NCBI GenBank assembly: GCA_030682175.1
Contig: JAUXOM010000004.1
Coordinates: 1 to 64,000 of the forward strand
DNA: 64,000 nucleotides
Direction of reading: 5' to 3'
Source: Rhodocyclaceae bacterium
Lineage (GTDB): Bacteria; Pseudomonadota; Gammaproteobacteria; Burkholderiales; Rhodocyclaceae
How positions within the stretch are numbered: position 1 is the first letter of the stretch; each line of letters begins with the position of its first letter. Under the pieces are notes generated by a model, which saw only the letters and a program-made list of their open reading frames with translations, searched no databases and was not told the DNA's origin. The translations under genes and the position numbers were made by a program. This document shows positions 16,861 through 25,477 of this stretch, piece after piece.

Positions 16861-18702
16861 ATGACGCAAACCAGTTACGACGCTGCATCCGTATCAGCCC
16901 CGTCCCATGTCTGTCACGCGCAACTCAAGGCCTGGGTCGCCACGGTCGCCAGCCTGACGCAGCCCGCGCGCATCGTCTGGTGCGACGGATCACAAGAAGA
17001 ATACGACCGGCTGTGTGTCGAAATGGTCAGCGCCGGCACCTTCGTCAAACTCAACCCGGCAAAGCGCCCCAACTCCTATCTGGCCTGCTCCGACCCATCA
17101 GACGTTGCTCGCGTTGAGGATCGCACCTATATCTGCTCCACCAGGCAGGAAGACGCCGGCCCGACCAACAACTGGGAAGATCCGGCCAAGATGAAGGAAA
17201 CGCTCACCGGCCTGTTCAAAGGTTCGATGCGCGGTCGCACAATGTATGTGATTCCTTTCAGCATGGGGCCGCTCGGATCACCCATCGCACAGATCGGCGT
17301 CGAGATTTCCGACAGTCCCTACGTCGTCGTCAACATGCGTTCCATGACGCGCATGGGAAAGGCTGCCTACGCTGTGTTGGGTGCCGATGGCTTTTTCATC
17401 CCCTGCCTGCACTCGGTGGGCGCGCCGCTCGAACCCGGCCAGCAGGATGTGAAATGGCCGTGCAACCCGACCACCAAGTACATTGTGCATTTCCCGGAGA
17501 CACGCGAAATCTGGTCTTACGGCTCGGGCTACGGCGGCAACGCATTGCTCGGCAAGAAGTGTCTGGCGCTGCGCATCGCCTCGACCATGGCACGCGATGA
17601 GGGCTGGCTGGCTGAGCACATGCTGATCCTCGGCGTCGAATCGCCGGCGGGCGAAAAGACCTATGTCGCGGCGGCCTTTCCATCGGCTTGCGGCAAGACC
17701 AATTTCGCCATGCTGATTCCCCCCGAGTCGTTCAACGGCTGGAAGATCACCACCGTCGGCGACGACATCGCCTGGATCAAACCGGGTCCCGGCGGCCGGT
17801 TTTACGCCATCAACCCTGAAGCCGGGTTCTTCGGGGTCGCGCCGGGCACCTCGGAGAAGACCAACTTCAATGCGATGGCAACGCTCAAGAAAAACATCAT
17901 CTACACCAACGTCGCGCTGACCGACGACGGCGATGTTTGGTGGGAAGGCATGAGCAAGGAGCCACCCGCGCATGCCATCGACTGGCAAGGCAAGGACTGG
18001 ACACCGGCCGACGGCAAGGCCGGGCGCAAGGCGGCCCACCCGAATTCACGCTTCACCGCGCCCGCCAGCCAATGTCCGTCGGTCGATCCGGATTGGGAAA
18101 ACCCCGCCGGCGTGCCGATCTCGGCCTTCATCTTCGGTGGCCGCCGCGCCACCACCGTGCCCTTGGTGTATGAGGCATTCAACTGGAACTTCGGCGTCTA
18201 CATGGCTGCAACGCTGGGCTCGGAAACCACTGCCGCCGCCTTCGGTAAACAGGGTGTCGTGCGTCGTGATCCCTTCGCTATGCTGCCCTTCTGTGGTTAT
18301 CACATGGGCGACTACTTCAATCACTGGCTGAAGATGGGCCATGCTGTTGCAGAGACGCCGAAGATTTTTTGCGTTAACTGGTTCCGCATGAACGAGAAGG
18401 GCGAATTCATGTGGCCGGGTTTCGGCGAAAACATGCGCGTGCTGAAGTGGATCGTCGACCGCGTGCGCGGCCACGTACCCGCACGCGAGACGGTACTGGG
18501 CTGGATGCCACGTTTCGAGGATATCGACTGGACCGGCATGGATATCGGCAAAGCCGAGTTCGAGATGCTGACGCAGGTCGACGCCGATGCCTGGAAACAG
18601 GAGCTGACGCTGCATAAGGAGTGGTTCGAGCAGATGGGCGAGAAGTTGCCGAAGCAACTGGCATTGAAGCGCGAACTGTTCGAGTTGGCATTGGCCCGCT
18701 AA
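16861..18702 (+). CDS. pckG: Phosphoenolpyruvate carboxykinase (GTP)
   Basis: 613 residues, full length for the GTP-dependent enzyme that converts oxaloacetate to PEP. Visible signatures are the P-loop-like kinase-1 motif [13 protein letters not shown] (about residue 280), [13 protein letters not shown], and the guanine-nucleotide loop region [16 protein letters not shown]. Cytoplasmic, gluconeogenic. GGAG lies 10 nt before the ATG. It shares a control region with the divergent malic enzyme gene. No terminator follows directly; a repeat block does. Confidence 0.96.
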   Translation: MTQTSYDAASVSAPSHVCHAQLKAWVATVASLTQPARIVWCDGSQEEYDRLCVEMVSAGTFVKLNPAKRPNSYLACSDPSDVARVEDRTYICSTRQEDAGPTNNWEDPAKMKETLTGLFKGSMRGRTMYVIPFSMGPLGSPIAQIGVEISDSPYVVVNMRSMTRMGKAAYAVLGADGFFIPCLHSVGAPLEPGQQDVKWPCNPTTKYIVHFPETREIWSYGSGYGGNALLGKKCLALRIASTMARDEGWLAEHMLILGVESPAGEKTYVAAAFPSACGKTNFAMLIPPESFNGWKITTVGDDIAWIKPGPGGRFYAINPEAGFFGVAPGTSEKTNFNAMATLKKNIIYTNVALTDDGDVWWEGMSKEPPAHAIDWQGKDWTPADGKAGRKAAHPNSRFTAPASQCPSVDPDWENPAGVPISAFIFGGRRATTVPLVYEAFNWNFGVYMAATLGSETTAAAFGKQGVVRRDPFAMLPFCGYHMGDYFNHWLKMGHAVAETPKIFCVNWFRMNEKGEFMWPGFGENMRVLKWIVDRVRGHVPARETVLGWMPRFEDIDWTGMDIGKAEFEMLTQVDADAWKQELTLHKEWFEQMGEKLPKQLALKRELFELALAR

Positions 18703-18906
18703 TTACAGGCCCGCCCCTTCGACCTCCCCCTCGCGGGGAAATGACTGTTGCTCGCTGCGCTCGTTTGTTCCGGGACGCTTTATGGCGGCTTGGGTGCGGG
18801 TTGCGGCTGGCGCCGCGTGCCGCCTTGTCTTGTGGGGGCCCGGCGGCAAGGCTGCATAGCCGTGGCCACAATAGTCGGCGCTGACGGAACGCCGGCTAAA
18901 ATACTG
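18703..18906. repeat. Composite intergenic repeat with hairpin and short element
   Basis: No gene. A block with CCCCCTCGCGGGG and GCTCGCTGCGCTCG is followed by GGCGCCGCGTGCCGC, a conserved-loop hairpin at 18822-18852 (arms GCCTTG/CAAGGC around a diverged loop) and a short dispersed element at 18870-18895. The first part is a relative of the block at 38827-38967. Confidence 0.65.
18870..18895 (+). repeat. Dispersed element, short form, before the aminotransferase
   Basis: AATAGTCGGCGCTGACGGAA then CGCC: diverged copy of the core, intergenic. Confidence 0.5.
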
Positions 18907-18939
18907 CGGCCGCCCCACGCACCGGGCGGCCGTTTTCTT
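18907..18939 (+). terminator. Hairpin with T-run just upstream of the aminotransferase
   Basis: CGGCCGCCC and GGGCGGCCG arms with an 8-nt loop, then TTTTCTT. It sits only about 13 nt before the start codon, so it could end read-through from pckG or attenuate the next gene. Confidence 0.6.
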
Positions 18940-18951
18940 GGGAGCATGCAC

Positions 18952-20109
18952 ATGAAGATAGCCTCACGCATGGCTGGCATCGAACCCTTCCACGTCATGG
19001 AACTGATGGCGCGAGCGAAGGCACTCGAAGCACAGGGCCGCGACATCATCCACATGGAGGTTGGCGAACCCGATTTCCCCACGCCGCAGCCGGTCATCGA
19101 GGCGGCGCAGCGTTTCATTGCCGGCGGTCAGGTGTTTTATACCCACGCGCTGGGCCTGCCGCAATTGCGTGAAGCCATTGCCGGCTTCTATGCCTCGCGT
19201 TACAGCGTCACCGTCGATCCGGCGCGCATCGTCGTCACTGCTGGCGCCTCGGGTGCGCTCCTGCTGGCACTGGGCGCATTGATCAGTCCGGGGGACGAAT
19301 GGCTGCTTGCAGATCCCGGCTATCCGTGCAACCGCCACTTCGTGCGGCTGCTCGAAGGCGTGCCACGCCCGCTCAACGTCGAAGCCGCCACCGGCTTCCA
19401 GCCCACGGTCGAGAAAGTCGGCGCTGGCTGGACGGCGAAGACCCGCGGCTTGCTGGTGGCTTCGCCCAACAACCCGACCGGCACCATGATCGAACCGGCA
19501 GAGTTGTCCCGGCTCTGGCAGACGGTCCGCGCGCGCGGCGGGGCCATGATCGTCGACGAGATCTACCACGGCCTGACTTATGGTGTCGATGCGCGCACGG
19601 CATTGTCGATATCCGACGACATCATCGTCATCAACAGCTTTTCGAAATACTTTGGCATGACCGGCTGGCGCCTCGGCTGGCTGGTCGCACCGCCACACCT
19701 GGTGCGCGACATCGAAAAGCTGGCGCAGAATCTGTTCATCGCCCCCTCGGCGCCGGCACAGCATGCCGCACTGGCCGCTTTCGCTCCGGAAACCATAGCC
19801 ATCCTGGAAGCGCGCCGTGAAGAATTTCGCGCCCGGCGCGATCTGTTGTTGCCGGGTTTACGCCAACTGGGTTTTCGTGTCGGCAGCGAGCCGCAAGGAG
19901 CCTTCTACATTTACGCCGACAGCAGCGAGCTGGACAAAAACAGCCAGGCACTGGCCGCTAAGCTCATCGAACAGGCCGGGGTGGCGGCAACCCCAGGATT
20001 GGATTTTGGCGACAACGCGCCGGCCTCCCACATGCGTTTTGCTTACACCGTAGGCACAGAAAAGCTGGCCGCCGGACTGGAACGCATGGATAGATTATTC
20101 AGAGGATAG
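18952..20109 (+). CDS. Class I/II pyridoxal-phosphate aminotransferase
   Basis: 385 residues, fold type I AspC-like family. Visible motifs are the VASPNNPTGTMIEP block, IVDEIYHGLTYG (Asp/Tyr contacts to PLP), and INSFSKYFGMTGWRLGWLV with the Schiff-base Lys. Probably aspartate, alanine or aromatic aminotransferase; the substrate is not settled by sequence. The second ATG is chosen because GGGAG lies 7 nt upstream of it. Residues KVGAGWTAK, just before the VASPNNPTG motif, are encoded by a copy of the dispersed element. Confidence 0.9.
   Translation: MKIASRMAGIEPFHVMELMARAKALEAQGRDIIHMEVGEPDFPTPQPVIEAAQRFIAGGQVFYTHALGLPQLREAIAGFYASRYSVTVDPARIVVTAGASGALLLALGALISPGDEWLLADPGYPCNRHFVRLLEGVPRPLNVEAATGFQPTVEKVGAGWTAKTRGLLVASPNNPTGTMIEPAELSRLWQTVRARGGAMIVDEIYHGLTYGVDARTALSISDDIIVINSFSKYFGMTGWRLGWLVAPPHLVRDIEKLAQNLFIAPSAPAQHAALAAFAPETIAILEARREEFRARRDLLLPGLRQLGFRVGSEPQGAFYIYADSSELDKNSQALAAKLIEQAGVAATPGLDFGDNAPASHMRFAYTVGTEKLAAGLERMDRLFRG
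19413..19437 (+). repeat. Dispersed element, short form, inside the aminotransferase gene
   Basis: GAAAGTCGGCGCTGGCTGGA then CGGC; read in frame as KVGAGWTAK. Confidence 0.75.
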
Positions 20110-20160
20110 CCACTGGCCGAAGCAGGCAAGGCCAAGCTGCAGCGGGCGTCTTGCCAAAAT

Positions 20161-20199
20161 GAAAAAAGGCTGGGGCTGCACATGACAGCCACCAGCCTT
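20161..20199 (-). terminator. Rho-independent terminator of the H1-like gene
   Basis: Minus strand: AAGGCTGG..GGCTG and CAGCC..CCAGCCTT arms followed by TTTTTTC. About 23 nt after the stop codon. Confidence 0.85.
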
Positions 20200-20221
20200 G
20201 ATTGACTGAACGTTGCCCGGT

Positions 20222-20869
20222 TTAGGACGGACGCGAGCCAGTAGGAAACGGCCAGGCAGCAGCCGGATTGAGCGACGACTTGAGGCCAGGCGTAGCAGCG
20301 GTCGAAGGAGCCGCGGCGGGCGCAGCAGCCGGCTTCGCAGCGGCTTTCTTCGGTGCAGCTTTCTTGGCAACCGGCTTCGCAGCAACTTTCTTCGGTGCGG
20401 CTTTCTTGGCAGCCGGCTTCGCAGCGGCTTTCTTCGGCGCAGCTTTCTTGACAGCCGGCTTGGCAGCAGCCTTCTTCGGTGCAGCTTTCTTGACAGCCGG
20501 CTTCGCAGCAGCCTTCTTCGGCGCAGCTTTCTTGGCAGCCGGCTTCGCAGCGGCCTTCTTCGGTACAGCTTTCTTGACAGCCGGTTTGGCAGCAGCTTTC
20601 TTCGGCGCGGCTTTCTTGACAGCCGGTTTCGCAGCAGCTTTCTTCGGCGCAGCTTTCTTGACAGCCGGTTTGGCAGCAGCTTTCTTCGGCGCAGCTTTCT
20701 TGACAGCCGGCTTCGCAGCAGCTTTCTTTGGCGCGGCTTTCTTCGGCGCAGCTTTCTTGACAGCCGGCTTGGCAGCAGCCTTCTTCGGCGCAGCTTTCTT
20801 GACAGCCGGCTTGGCAGCTGTAGATTTCTTCACCGCCGCCGGCTTCTTGACCTTCTTCTCTTCAGCCAT
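20222..20869 (-). CDS. Lysine/alanine-rich histone H1-like DNA-binding protein
   Basis: 215 residues made almost wholly of about eleven copies of a 14-residue repeat of the type AKPAVKKAAPKKAA after the start MAEEKKVKKPAAVKKS. This resembles bacterial H1-like proteins of betaproteobacteria (BpH1/Hc1-like) and the C-terminal tail of AlgP. Very basic, low complexity, no membrane segment; expected to bind DNA and compact the nucleoid. GGAGG lies 6 nt before the ATG and a strong terminator follows. The 42-bp DNA repeats are prone to unit gain and loss, so length should vary between strains. Confidence 0.88.
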   Translation of the reverse strand: MAEEKKVKKPAAVKKSTAAKPAVKKAAPKKAAAKPAVKKAAPKKAAPKKAAAKPAVKKAAPKKAAAKPAVKKAAPKKAAAKPAVKKAAPKKAAAKPAVKKAVPKKAAAKPAAKKAAPKKAAAKPAVKKAAPKKAAAKPAVKKAAPKKAAAKPAAKKAAPKKVAAKPVAKKAAPKKAAAKPAAAPAAAPSTAATPGLKSSLNPAAAWPFPTGSRPS

Positions 20870-21315
20870 ATTGAACCTCCATTACACGATTAAGGAAAGA
20901 ACCACAAACAACCCGCCTACAACAGCACGGATTATTCAACAACGCCGGCGGACCGGAATCGATGAATTCATGCGCTTTCATAGCCCATCCCTGTGTTTGC
21001 GGCAGGCGCGCGGAAAACTTGAAGAGGGGAAAGGTCGGGCGGGCACAAATGTTTTTGTGCGGTTGCGGATGGACGCAGATCACTGGCGGCGCAAGGGAAC
21101 TCAACCCGAACGGGGAATCAATCCGACTGTTCTTCGTGTGCCTCGCGCCTTCCTGCATGCACCTTCCTTCACCGTTGCCTTCCGAAGCGACCTACTAGAT
21201 GTAGTAGGTCAACGACCTTTGGATACTAATGGTAGTGGGTCGAATTTTTTAATGCAAGATAATTTAGGCACGGCATGTGGGCCGCGCGCTGCGCGTTGCA
21301 GTGAAACCACGCAAT
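20870..21315. other. 446-bp gap between H1-like gene and ampD
   Basis: No convincing gene. The right part is AT-rich and holds a palindrome ACCTACTA-GATG-TAGTAGGT at about 21190-21209, followed by a related ACGACCTTTGG..GGTAGTGGGT stretch. As the likely promoter side of the H1-like gene it may carry its control sites; a small RNA cannot be excluded. Confidence 0.5.
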
Positions 21316-21882
21316 TCAGATTTCTGTCGGGTGCACCGCAACACGCATCCAGTCGAAGTGCGGACCAGGATCGGTCTTGCGTCCGGGGGCAATGTCGGCA
21401 TGTCCGACAATCGCCTCGATGGGAAAGGTTCGCCGCAAGACAGTCAGCAAACGATTCAGCGTCTGGTACTGCGCGGGCGCGAAGTCAGTATGGTCATCGC
21501 CTTCGAGTTCGATGCCCACCGAGAAATCGTTGCAGCGTTCCCGTGCCTGCCAGCAGGAAATGCCGGCATGCCAGGCGCGTTCTTGGCAGGAAACGCACTG
21601 CAGCACACTGCCGTCACGCCGGATGAAAAAGTGCGCTGACACGCGTTGTCCGGCGATGACGGCGAAATAGGGGTGCGCTGTCGGCTCAAGTCGGTTGGTG
21701 AACAGGTCGATTACCGCAGGCCCGCCAAACTGGCCGGGGGGCAAACTGATGGCATGGATGACGATCAGGCGGATTGCATGCCGCGCTGGCCGCGCGTCAT
21801 GATTCGGGCTATCCACCCGTTCGATGCCCGCCAGCCAGCCGGCGGTGTCGACTTGCCAGTCGGCTTCAGTCGGCAACTTCAT
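21316..21882 (-). CDS. ampD: 1,6-anhydro-N-acetylmuramyl-L-alanine amidase
   Basis: 188 residues, full-length cytoplasmic AmpD (amidase_2 fold). Zinc ligands are visible: His in LIVIHAISLPPG, His in DPGPHFDW and Asp in KTDPGP. It splits anhydro-muropeptides during wall recycling. The start lies 17 bp inside the end of pilR on the same strand, a translationally coupled arrangement. Confidence 0.93.
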   Translation of the reverse strand: MKLPTEADWQVDTAGWLAGIERVDSPNHDARPARHAIRLIVIHAISLPPGQFGGPAVIDLFTNRLEPTAHPYFAVIAGQRVSAHFFIRRDGSVLQCVSCQERAWHAGISCWQARERCNDFSVGIELEGDDHTDFAPAQYQTLNRLLTVLRRTFPIEAIVGHADIAPGRKTDPGPHFDWMRVAVHPTEI

Positions 21883-23227
21883 TGAGACCCAGGCGTTCCA
21901 TGCGATAACGCAAGGAACGGAAACTCACGCCAAGCGTGCGCGCCGCCGCCGTGCGATTGAAGCGGGTTTTTTGCAGGGCATCGAGAATGACCTTGCGCTC
22001 CTGTTCATCCAGGTAATCCTGCAAGGGCTGACCGCCAAATTCCGCCGTCTCGCCAGCGCCGACTTTTTGCGGCTGCAATTGCAGGTCGTCGACATCGATG
22101 GCGCCATTGCCGTGCAGCGCCAACGCCCTTTCCAGAATATTCTCCAGTTCGCGCACATTGCCGGGAAAGGAATATTCCCGCAGCGTCGTCAATGCGCGGG
22201 GCGAGATGGCCGGTACGGCCAGATTGCTGGCGTTGGCCAGCCGCGCAAGGATGCGCCGGACCAGTTCGGAAACATCGTCGCGGCATTCGCGCAGCGCCGG
22301 CATGCGAATCTCGATCACATTGATGCGAAAAAACAAGTCCGGGCGAAACTTGTTCTCATCCACCAGTCGCCGCAGGTTCTGGTGCGTGGCGCAAATGATG
22401 CGCACATTGACGGGTTCCTCCGCGGTCGCGCCAACCCGGCGCACATGCTTTTCCTGGATGGCCCGCAACAATTTGACCTGCATCGCCAAGGGCAGATCGG
22501 CGACTTCATCGAGGAACAGTGTGCCGCTGTCGGCGGCCTGGAAAAAACCCTCCCGCTCCGTTTCGGCACCGGTAAAAGCGCCTTTACGATAACCGAAGAA
22601 TTCGCTTTCCATCAGGTTTTCCGGAATCGCCCCGCAGTTAACGGCGACAAACGGCCGGCTGCCACGTACGCTTTCGCGATGGATCAGACGTGCCGCCAGC
22701 TCCTTGCCGCTGCCTGACTCTCCGGAGATGTAAACCGGCGCCTCGCTGCGCGCAACCTTGGTAATCATTTCACGCACCTGGGTCATGGGCAGGGATGAAC
22801 CCAGCAATTCATGTCCTTGCGGTGCGGTAGGAATTTTGGTTTCAGGCAGGGCCAGCGCCGACTTCACCAGGGTGCGCAATTGCGCCAGGGAAACCGGCTT
22901 CGACAGATAATCGAAGGCGCCGGCCTTGAGCGCAGCGACCGCATTCTCGGTACTGCCATGCGCCGTGATGACCGCCACCGGCAGGGCGGGATACTCGGCT
23001 TCGATATGGCGGACCAGTTCCAGCCCGTCGCCATCCGGCATGCGCATGTCGGTCAGGCAAAGCTGGTAATCGTTCTCCAGCAGATATTGGCGAGCCTGCG
23101 CTACGCTGGCAGCACAGTCGCAAGCCAGCCCCATGCGCGCCAGCGTCATGTCCAGGAGTTCCCGGATATCCGCTTCGTCGTCGACGACGAGGACGCGCGT
23201 GCCGCTGTTCAAGTCTGCATTAGTCAC
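21866..23227 (-). CDS. pilR: Sigma-54-dependent response regulator PilR
   Basis: 453 residues. A receiver domain (VLVVDDEADIR; phospho-Asp in CLTDMRMPDG; LSKPVS) is followed by an AAA+ sigma-54 activator domain with Walker A GESGSGKELAARLIH and the GAFTGA loop (YRKGAFTGAETE), then a C-terminal Fis-type HTH (FNRTAAARTLGVSFRSLRYR). It activates sigma-54 promoters such as pilA in type IV pilus control. GTG start. The linker before the HTH holds QKVGAGETAEF, encoded by a copy of the dispersed element, with a further partial match at LVKSALALPE. Confidence 0.93.
   Translation of the reverse strand: MTNADLNSGTRVLVVDDEADIRELLDMTLARMGLACDCAASVAQARQYLLENDYQLCLTDMRMPDGDGLELVRHIEAEYPALPVAVITAHGSTENAVAALKAGAFDYLSKPVSLAQLRTLVKSALALPETKIPTAPQGHELLGSSLPMTQVREMITKVARSEAPVYISGESGSGKELAARLIHRESVRGSRPFVAVNCGAIPENLMESEFFGYRKGAFTGAETEREGFFQAADSGTLFLDEVADLPLAMQVKLLRAIQEKHVRRVGATAEEPVNVRIICATHQNLRRLVDENKFRPDLFFRINVIEIRMPALRECRDDVSELVRRILARLANASNLAVPAISPRALTTLREYSFPGNVRELENILERALALHGNGAIDVDDLQLQPQKVGAGETAEFGGQPLQDYLDEQERKVILDALQKTRFNRTAAARTLGVSFRSLRYRMERLGLNEVAD
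22044..22068 (-). repeat. Dispersed element, short form, inside pilR
   Basis: Reverse complement reads AAAGTCGGCGCTGGCGAGAC then GGC; in frame as KVGAGETAE in the AAA-HTH linker. Confidence 0.75.
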
Positions 23228-23260
23228 TGGGCTTACCTGCGTTCATTGTCTGGATTTTCT

Positions 23261-24934
23261 TCACGCGTTGGCCGGGCCGGGCTTTGCATCAAACGGGATT
23301 GCATCCGGCATCTGCTCCTGACAGATTGATGTACATGATATGCAGAAATGCGCACCCGGTGAATTCTCAAGCAGGCTCAGGCGCGCGCCATTGGCTTCAC
23401 ACAGCTCGCGGGCGATGTAGAGGCCAAGTCCCGTACCGCTAACGCTGGTAGTATAAAAAGGCTCGAATACCTGACTGCGCGCCGCCTCATCAATCCCCGG
23501 TCCATCATCAACCACGTGCAAGCTGAAACGATTGGCAAACTTACCCTGCTCTCCCTGGATTCTTACCGCACCGGGAGCGGCGCTGGCATAGCGCAACGCA
23601 TTACCCAGCAGGTTGGCCAGCACTCGATGCAGATGCCCGCGATCAAAACACAGTGAGAACTTGTCAGGCAGATCGACGCTGATCCGGGCAACGCAGCCTG
23701 GATCCTGTAATGCCAACTCCTCCAACTGCTGGTTGATGAAGCTTGCCACGTCGATGAGTTCCGGACTGACACGATCGCGTCGCCCCAGTTCCATGGTCTC
23801 CGCCACGAGTCGGTTGAGTCGTTGGGTGTTATCCCCAATGATGCGCGTCAGGCGCTCCGTTCCCTTGTTTGGCGGCTCTTCAGCCAGCAATTCTGCGGCG
23901 TGACTGATGGCGGCGAGCGGGTTACGAATCTCATGCGCCATGTTGGCAGTCAGGCGACCCAGTGCCGCCAGCTTCATCTGTTGCGCTTTTTGCTGTTGGC
24001 GCCCGACATCTTCCAGAAAGATCAGCGCATTGCCCCCTTCGCCCGGCGGCAAAAAACGTGCGCGCAGGGTGCGTCCGCTATTGGGCGCCTGAATGACCGT
24101 CTCTGACTCGATCCCGCGGATGCGCCGCAGGAGGAATTCCCGTGCCAGGGCTGGCGAACAGGCCGCCAAAGTCGGTGTGGCCGAAGGAAATCCCCGTGGG
24201 ACTGGCGGGACGGCGCTGGCCAAACCCGCTGCGTTGATGGGGTTGGCAAGCCCGAGGAGTTGGGCGGCCTGGGGATTCGATTGGCGCACCCGGCCGGCGG
24301 CATCGATCACCAGCACCCCGTCCTGCATGTCGCGAATTACCTGCTCATTGATACGCAACTGGTCCGCCAGATCGATGCCGCGCTTCTTGGCCAGCGCCTC
24401 GTTGGCAACCACCCGGCGCGCCAACAGGCGCGCGGTGATCGCAGAACCGAAAAATCCGATGCTGGTCAGCCCGGTGCGGAAAAAATCCTCGACGGCGGCC
24501 TGGTGAGCCAGTACGCGATAGGATTGTTCCAGCAGCAAGGACAGGGTGGCTACTGCGGCATAGAACAACACCATGCGCCCCTGCCCGACCAGACCCGCGC
24601 CGGCCAGCACCACCAGCAGCAACATCGAAACACCGCTTTTCCCGCCACCACTGGCGAACACCAGCAGGGTCAGAAAGAAAATGTCGCTGATCACCTGTAC
24701 GTTAAGCTGCAGATTGAACGCCTGCCGCCATTGCACCAGCGTCACCAGATGAGCGATCGCAACCAGCACATAGGCGGTGCTGGTCCAGAAAATCAATTGG
24801 GGATCCTGCCCGGCCACATACAGCCAGTCCTGCGTGAAAATGTTTGTGCCGAGGAATCCCCCGGCAACGATCAGTCGGTAATAGGCGAAATACTTGAGGG
24901 GCCGCCAGAACGATTCGTTCTGCGTGTCTGCCAT
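23261..24934 (-). CDS. pilS: Membrane sensor histidine kinase PilS
   Basis: 557 residues. About six N-terminal membrane helices (residues 15-180) are followed by a PAS-like segment (VIRDMQDGVLVIDAAGRV), a HisKA with phospho-His in NMAHEIRNPLAAISH, and an HATPase with N box (ANLLGNALRYAS), DDGPGID and GTGLGLYIAREL. Partner of PilR just downstream on the same strand. ATG giving MADTQNESFW is preferred to an upstream TTG. The PAS segment contains AVPPVPRGFPSATPTLAA, encoded by a long copy of the dispersed element, so both partners of this two-component pair carry insertions. Confidence 0.93.
   Translation of the reverse strand: MADTQNESFWRPLKYFAYYRLIVAGGFLGTNIFTQDWLYVAGQDPQLIFWTSTAYVLVAIAHLVTLVQWRQAFNLQLNVQVISDIFFLTLLVFASGGGKSGVSMLLLVVLAGAGLVGQGRMVLFYAAVATLSLLLEQSYRVLAHQAAVEDFFRTGLTSIGFFGSAITARLLARRVVANEALAKKRGIDLADQLRINEQVIRDMQDGVLVIDAAGRVRQSNPQAAQLLGLANPINAAGLASAVPPVPRGFPSATPTLAACSPALAREFLLRRIRGIESETVIQAPNSGRTLRARFLPPGEGGNALIFLEDVGRQQQKAQQMKLAALGRLTANMAHEIRNPLAAISHAAELLAEEPPNKGTERLTRIIGDNTQRLNRLVAETMELGRRDRVSPELIDVASFINQQLEELALQDPGCVARISVDLPDKFSLCFDRGHLHRVLANLLGNALRYASAAPGAVRIQGEQGKFANRFSLHVVDDGPGIDEAARSQVFEPFYTTSVSGTGLGLYIARELCEANGARLSLLENSPGAHFCISCTSICQEQMPDAIPFDAKPGPANA
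24168..24215 (+). repeat. Dispersed element, long form, inside pilS
   Basis: Has the same 24-nt extension as the copy at 1078-1125 (shared GGAAATCCCCGTGGGACTGG). Coded on the opposite strand in frame as AVPPVPRGFPSATPTL. Confidence 0.8.
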
Positions 24935-24965
24935 GCCGCCCGGTTCGGCGCGCAGGGAAGCCGGG

Positions 24966-25196
24966 TCAGGACGAGCCAAGTTTGCGATGCTCTTCGCAGC
25001 AATAATGACGCCCGGCGGCCGTCACGCACTCGCTCTCTGGCACATGCAATTGGCAGTGCGCGCAAATCACCATTTTTTCAGGGCTGGCCGGCGCATTTCC
25101 CGCGGGCGGCTTCTCCCCGGCGTCCCGCTTCCGCTGGCCCCAGAATATCCAATAGACCAGCAACAAGGCTGAAATAAGCAGGATTGCTTTCAACAC
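24966..25196 (-). CDS. PP0621-family small membrane protein
   Basis: 76 residues. One N-terminal membrane helix (LKAILLISALLLVYWIFWG), a short linker, then a metal-binding-looking domain with MVICAHCQLHVPESECV and HYCCEEH (two Cys pairs plus His). Matches the PP0621 family commonly placed beside pilS. GTG start. Function unknown; the Cys/His pattern suggests Zn binding at the cytoplasmic face. Confidence 0.8.
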   Translation of the reverse strand: MLKAILLISALLLVYWIFWGQRKRDAGEKPPAGNAPASPEKMVICAHCQLHVPESECVTAAGRHYCCEEHRKLGSS

Positions 25197-25312
25197 GGCG
25201 GCCGATTGCTTTTCATTGAATTTGTCCCTCCGCGGGCCGGAGGCTCATGCGAACCTAATTTAGGCCCCGCATGTCACCAGCACATGTGATTAAGCATTGA
25301 TAATCAAATAGC

Positions 25313-25389
<77 letters not shown>

Positions 25390-25477
25390 AACTTGTTTAA
25401 ACCACAGACCCACACCACCGAGATGAATAACCAGGCCGTACCACCCTGCCAACGAGCCTAATCAAGAGGAATTTCAC

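Noticed and set aside
20268-21626. Long plus-strand frame (GAAFFGAAFL repeats) across the H1-like gene
   Set aside because: It is the antisense of the lysine-rich repeat gene, which has a ribosome site, terminator and known protein type.
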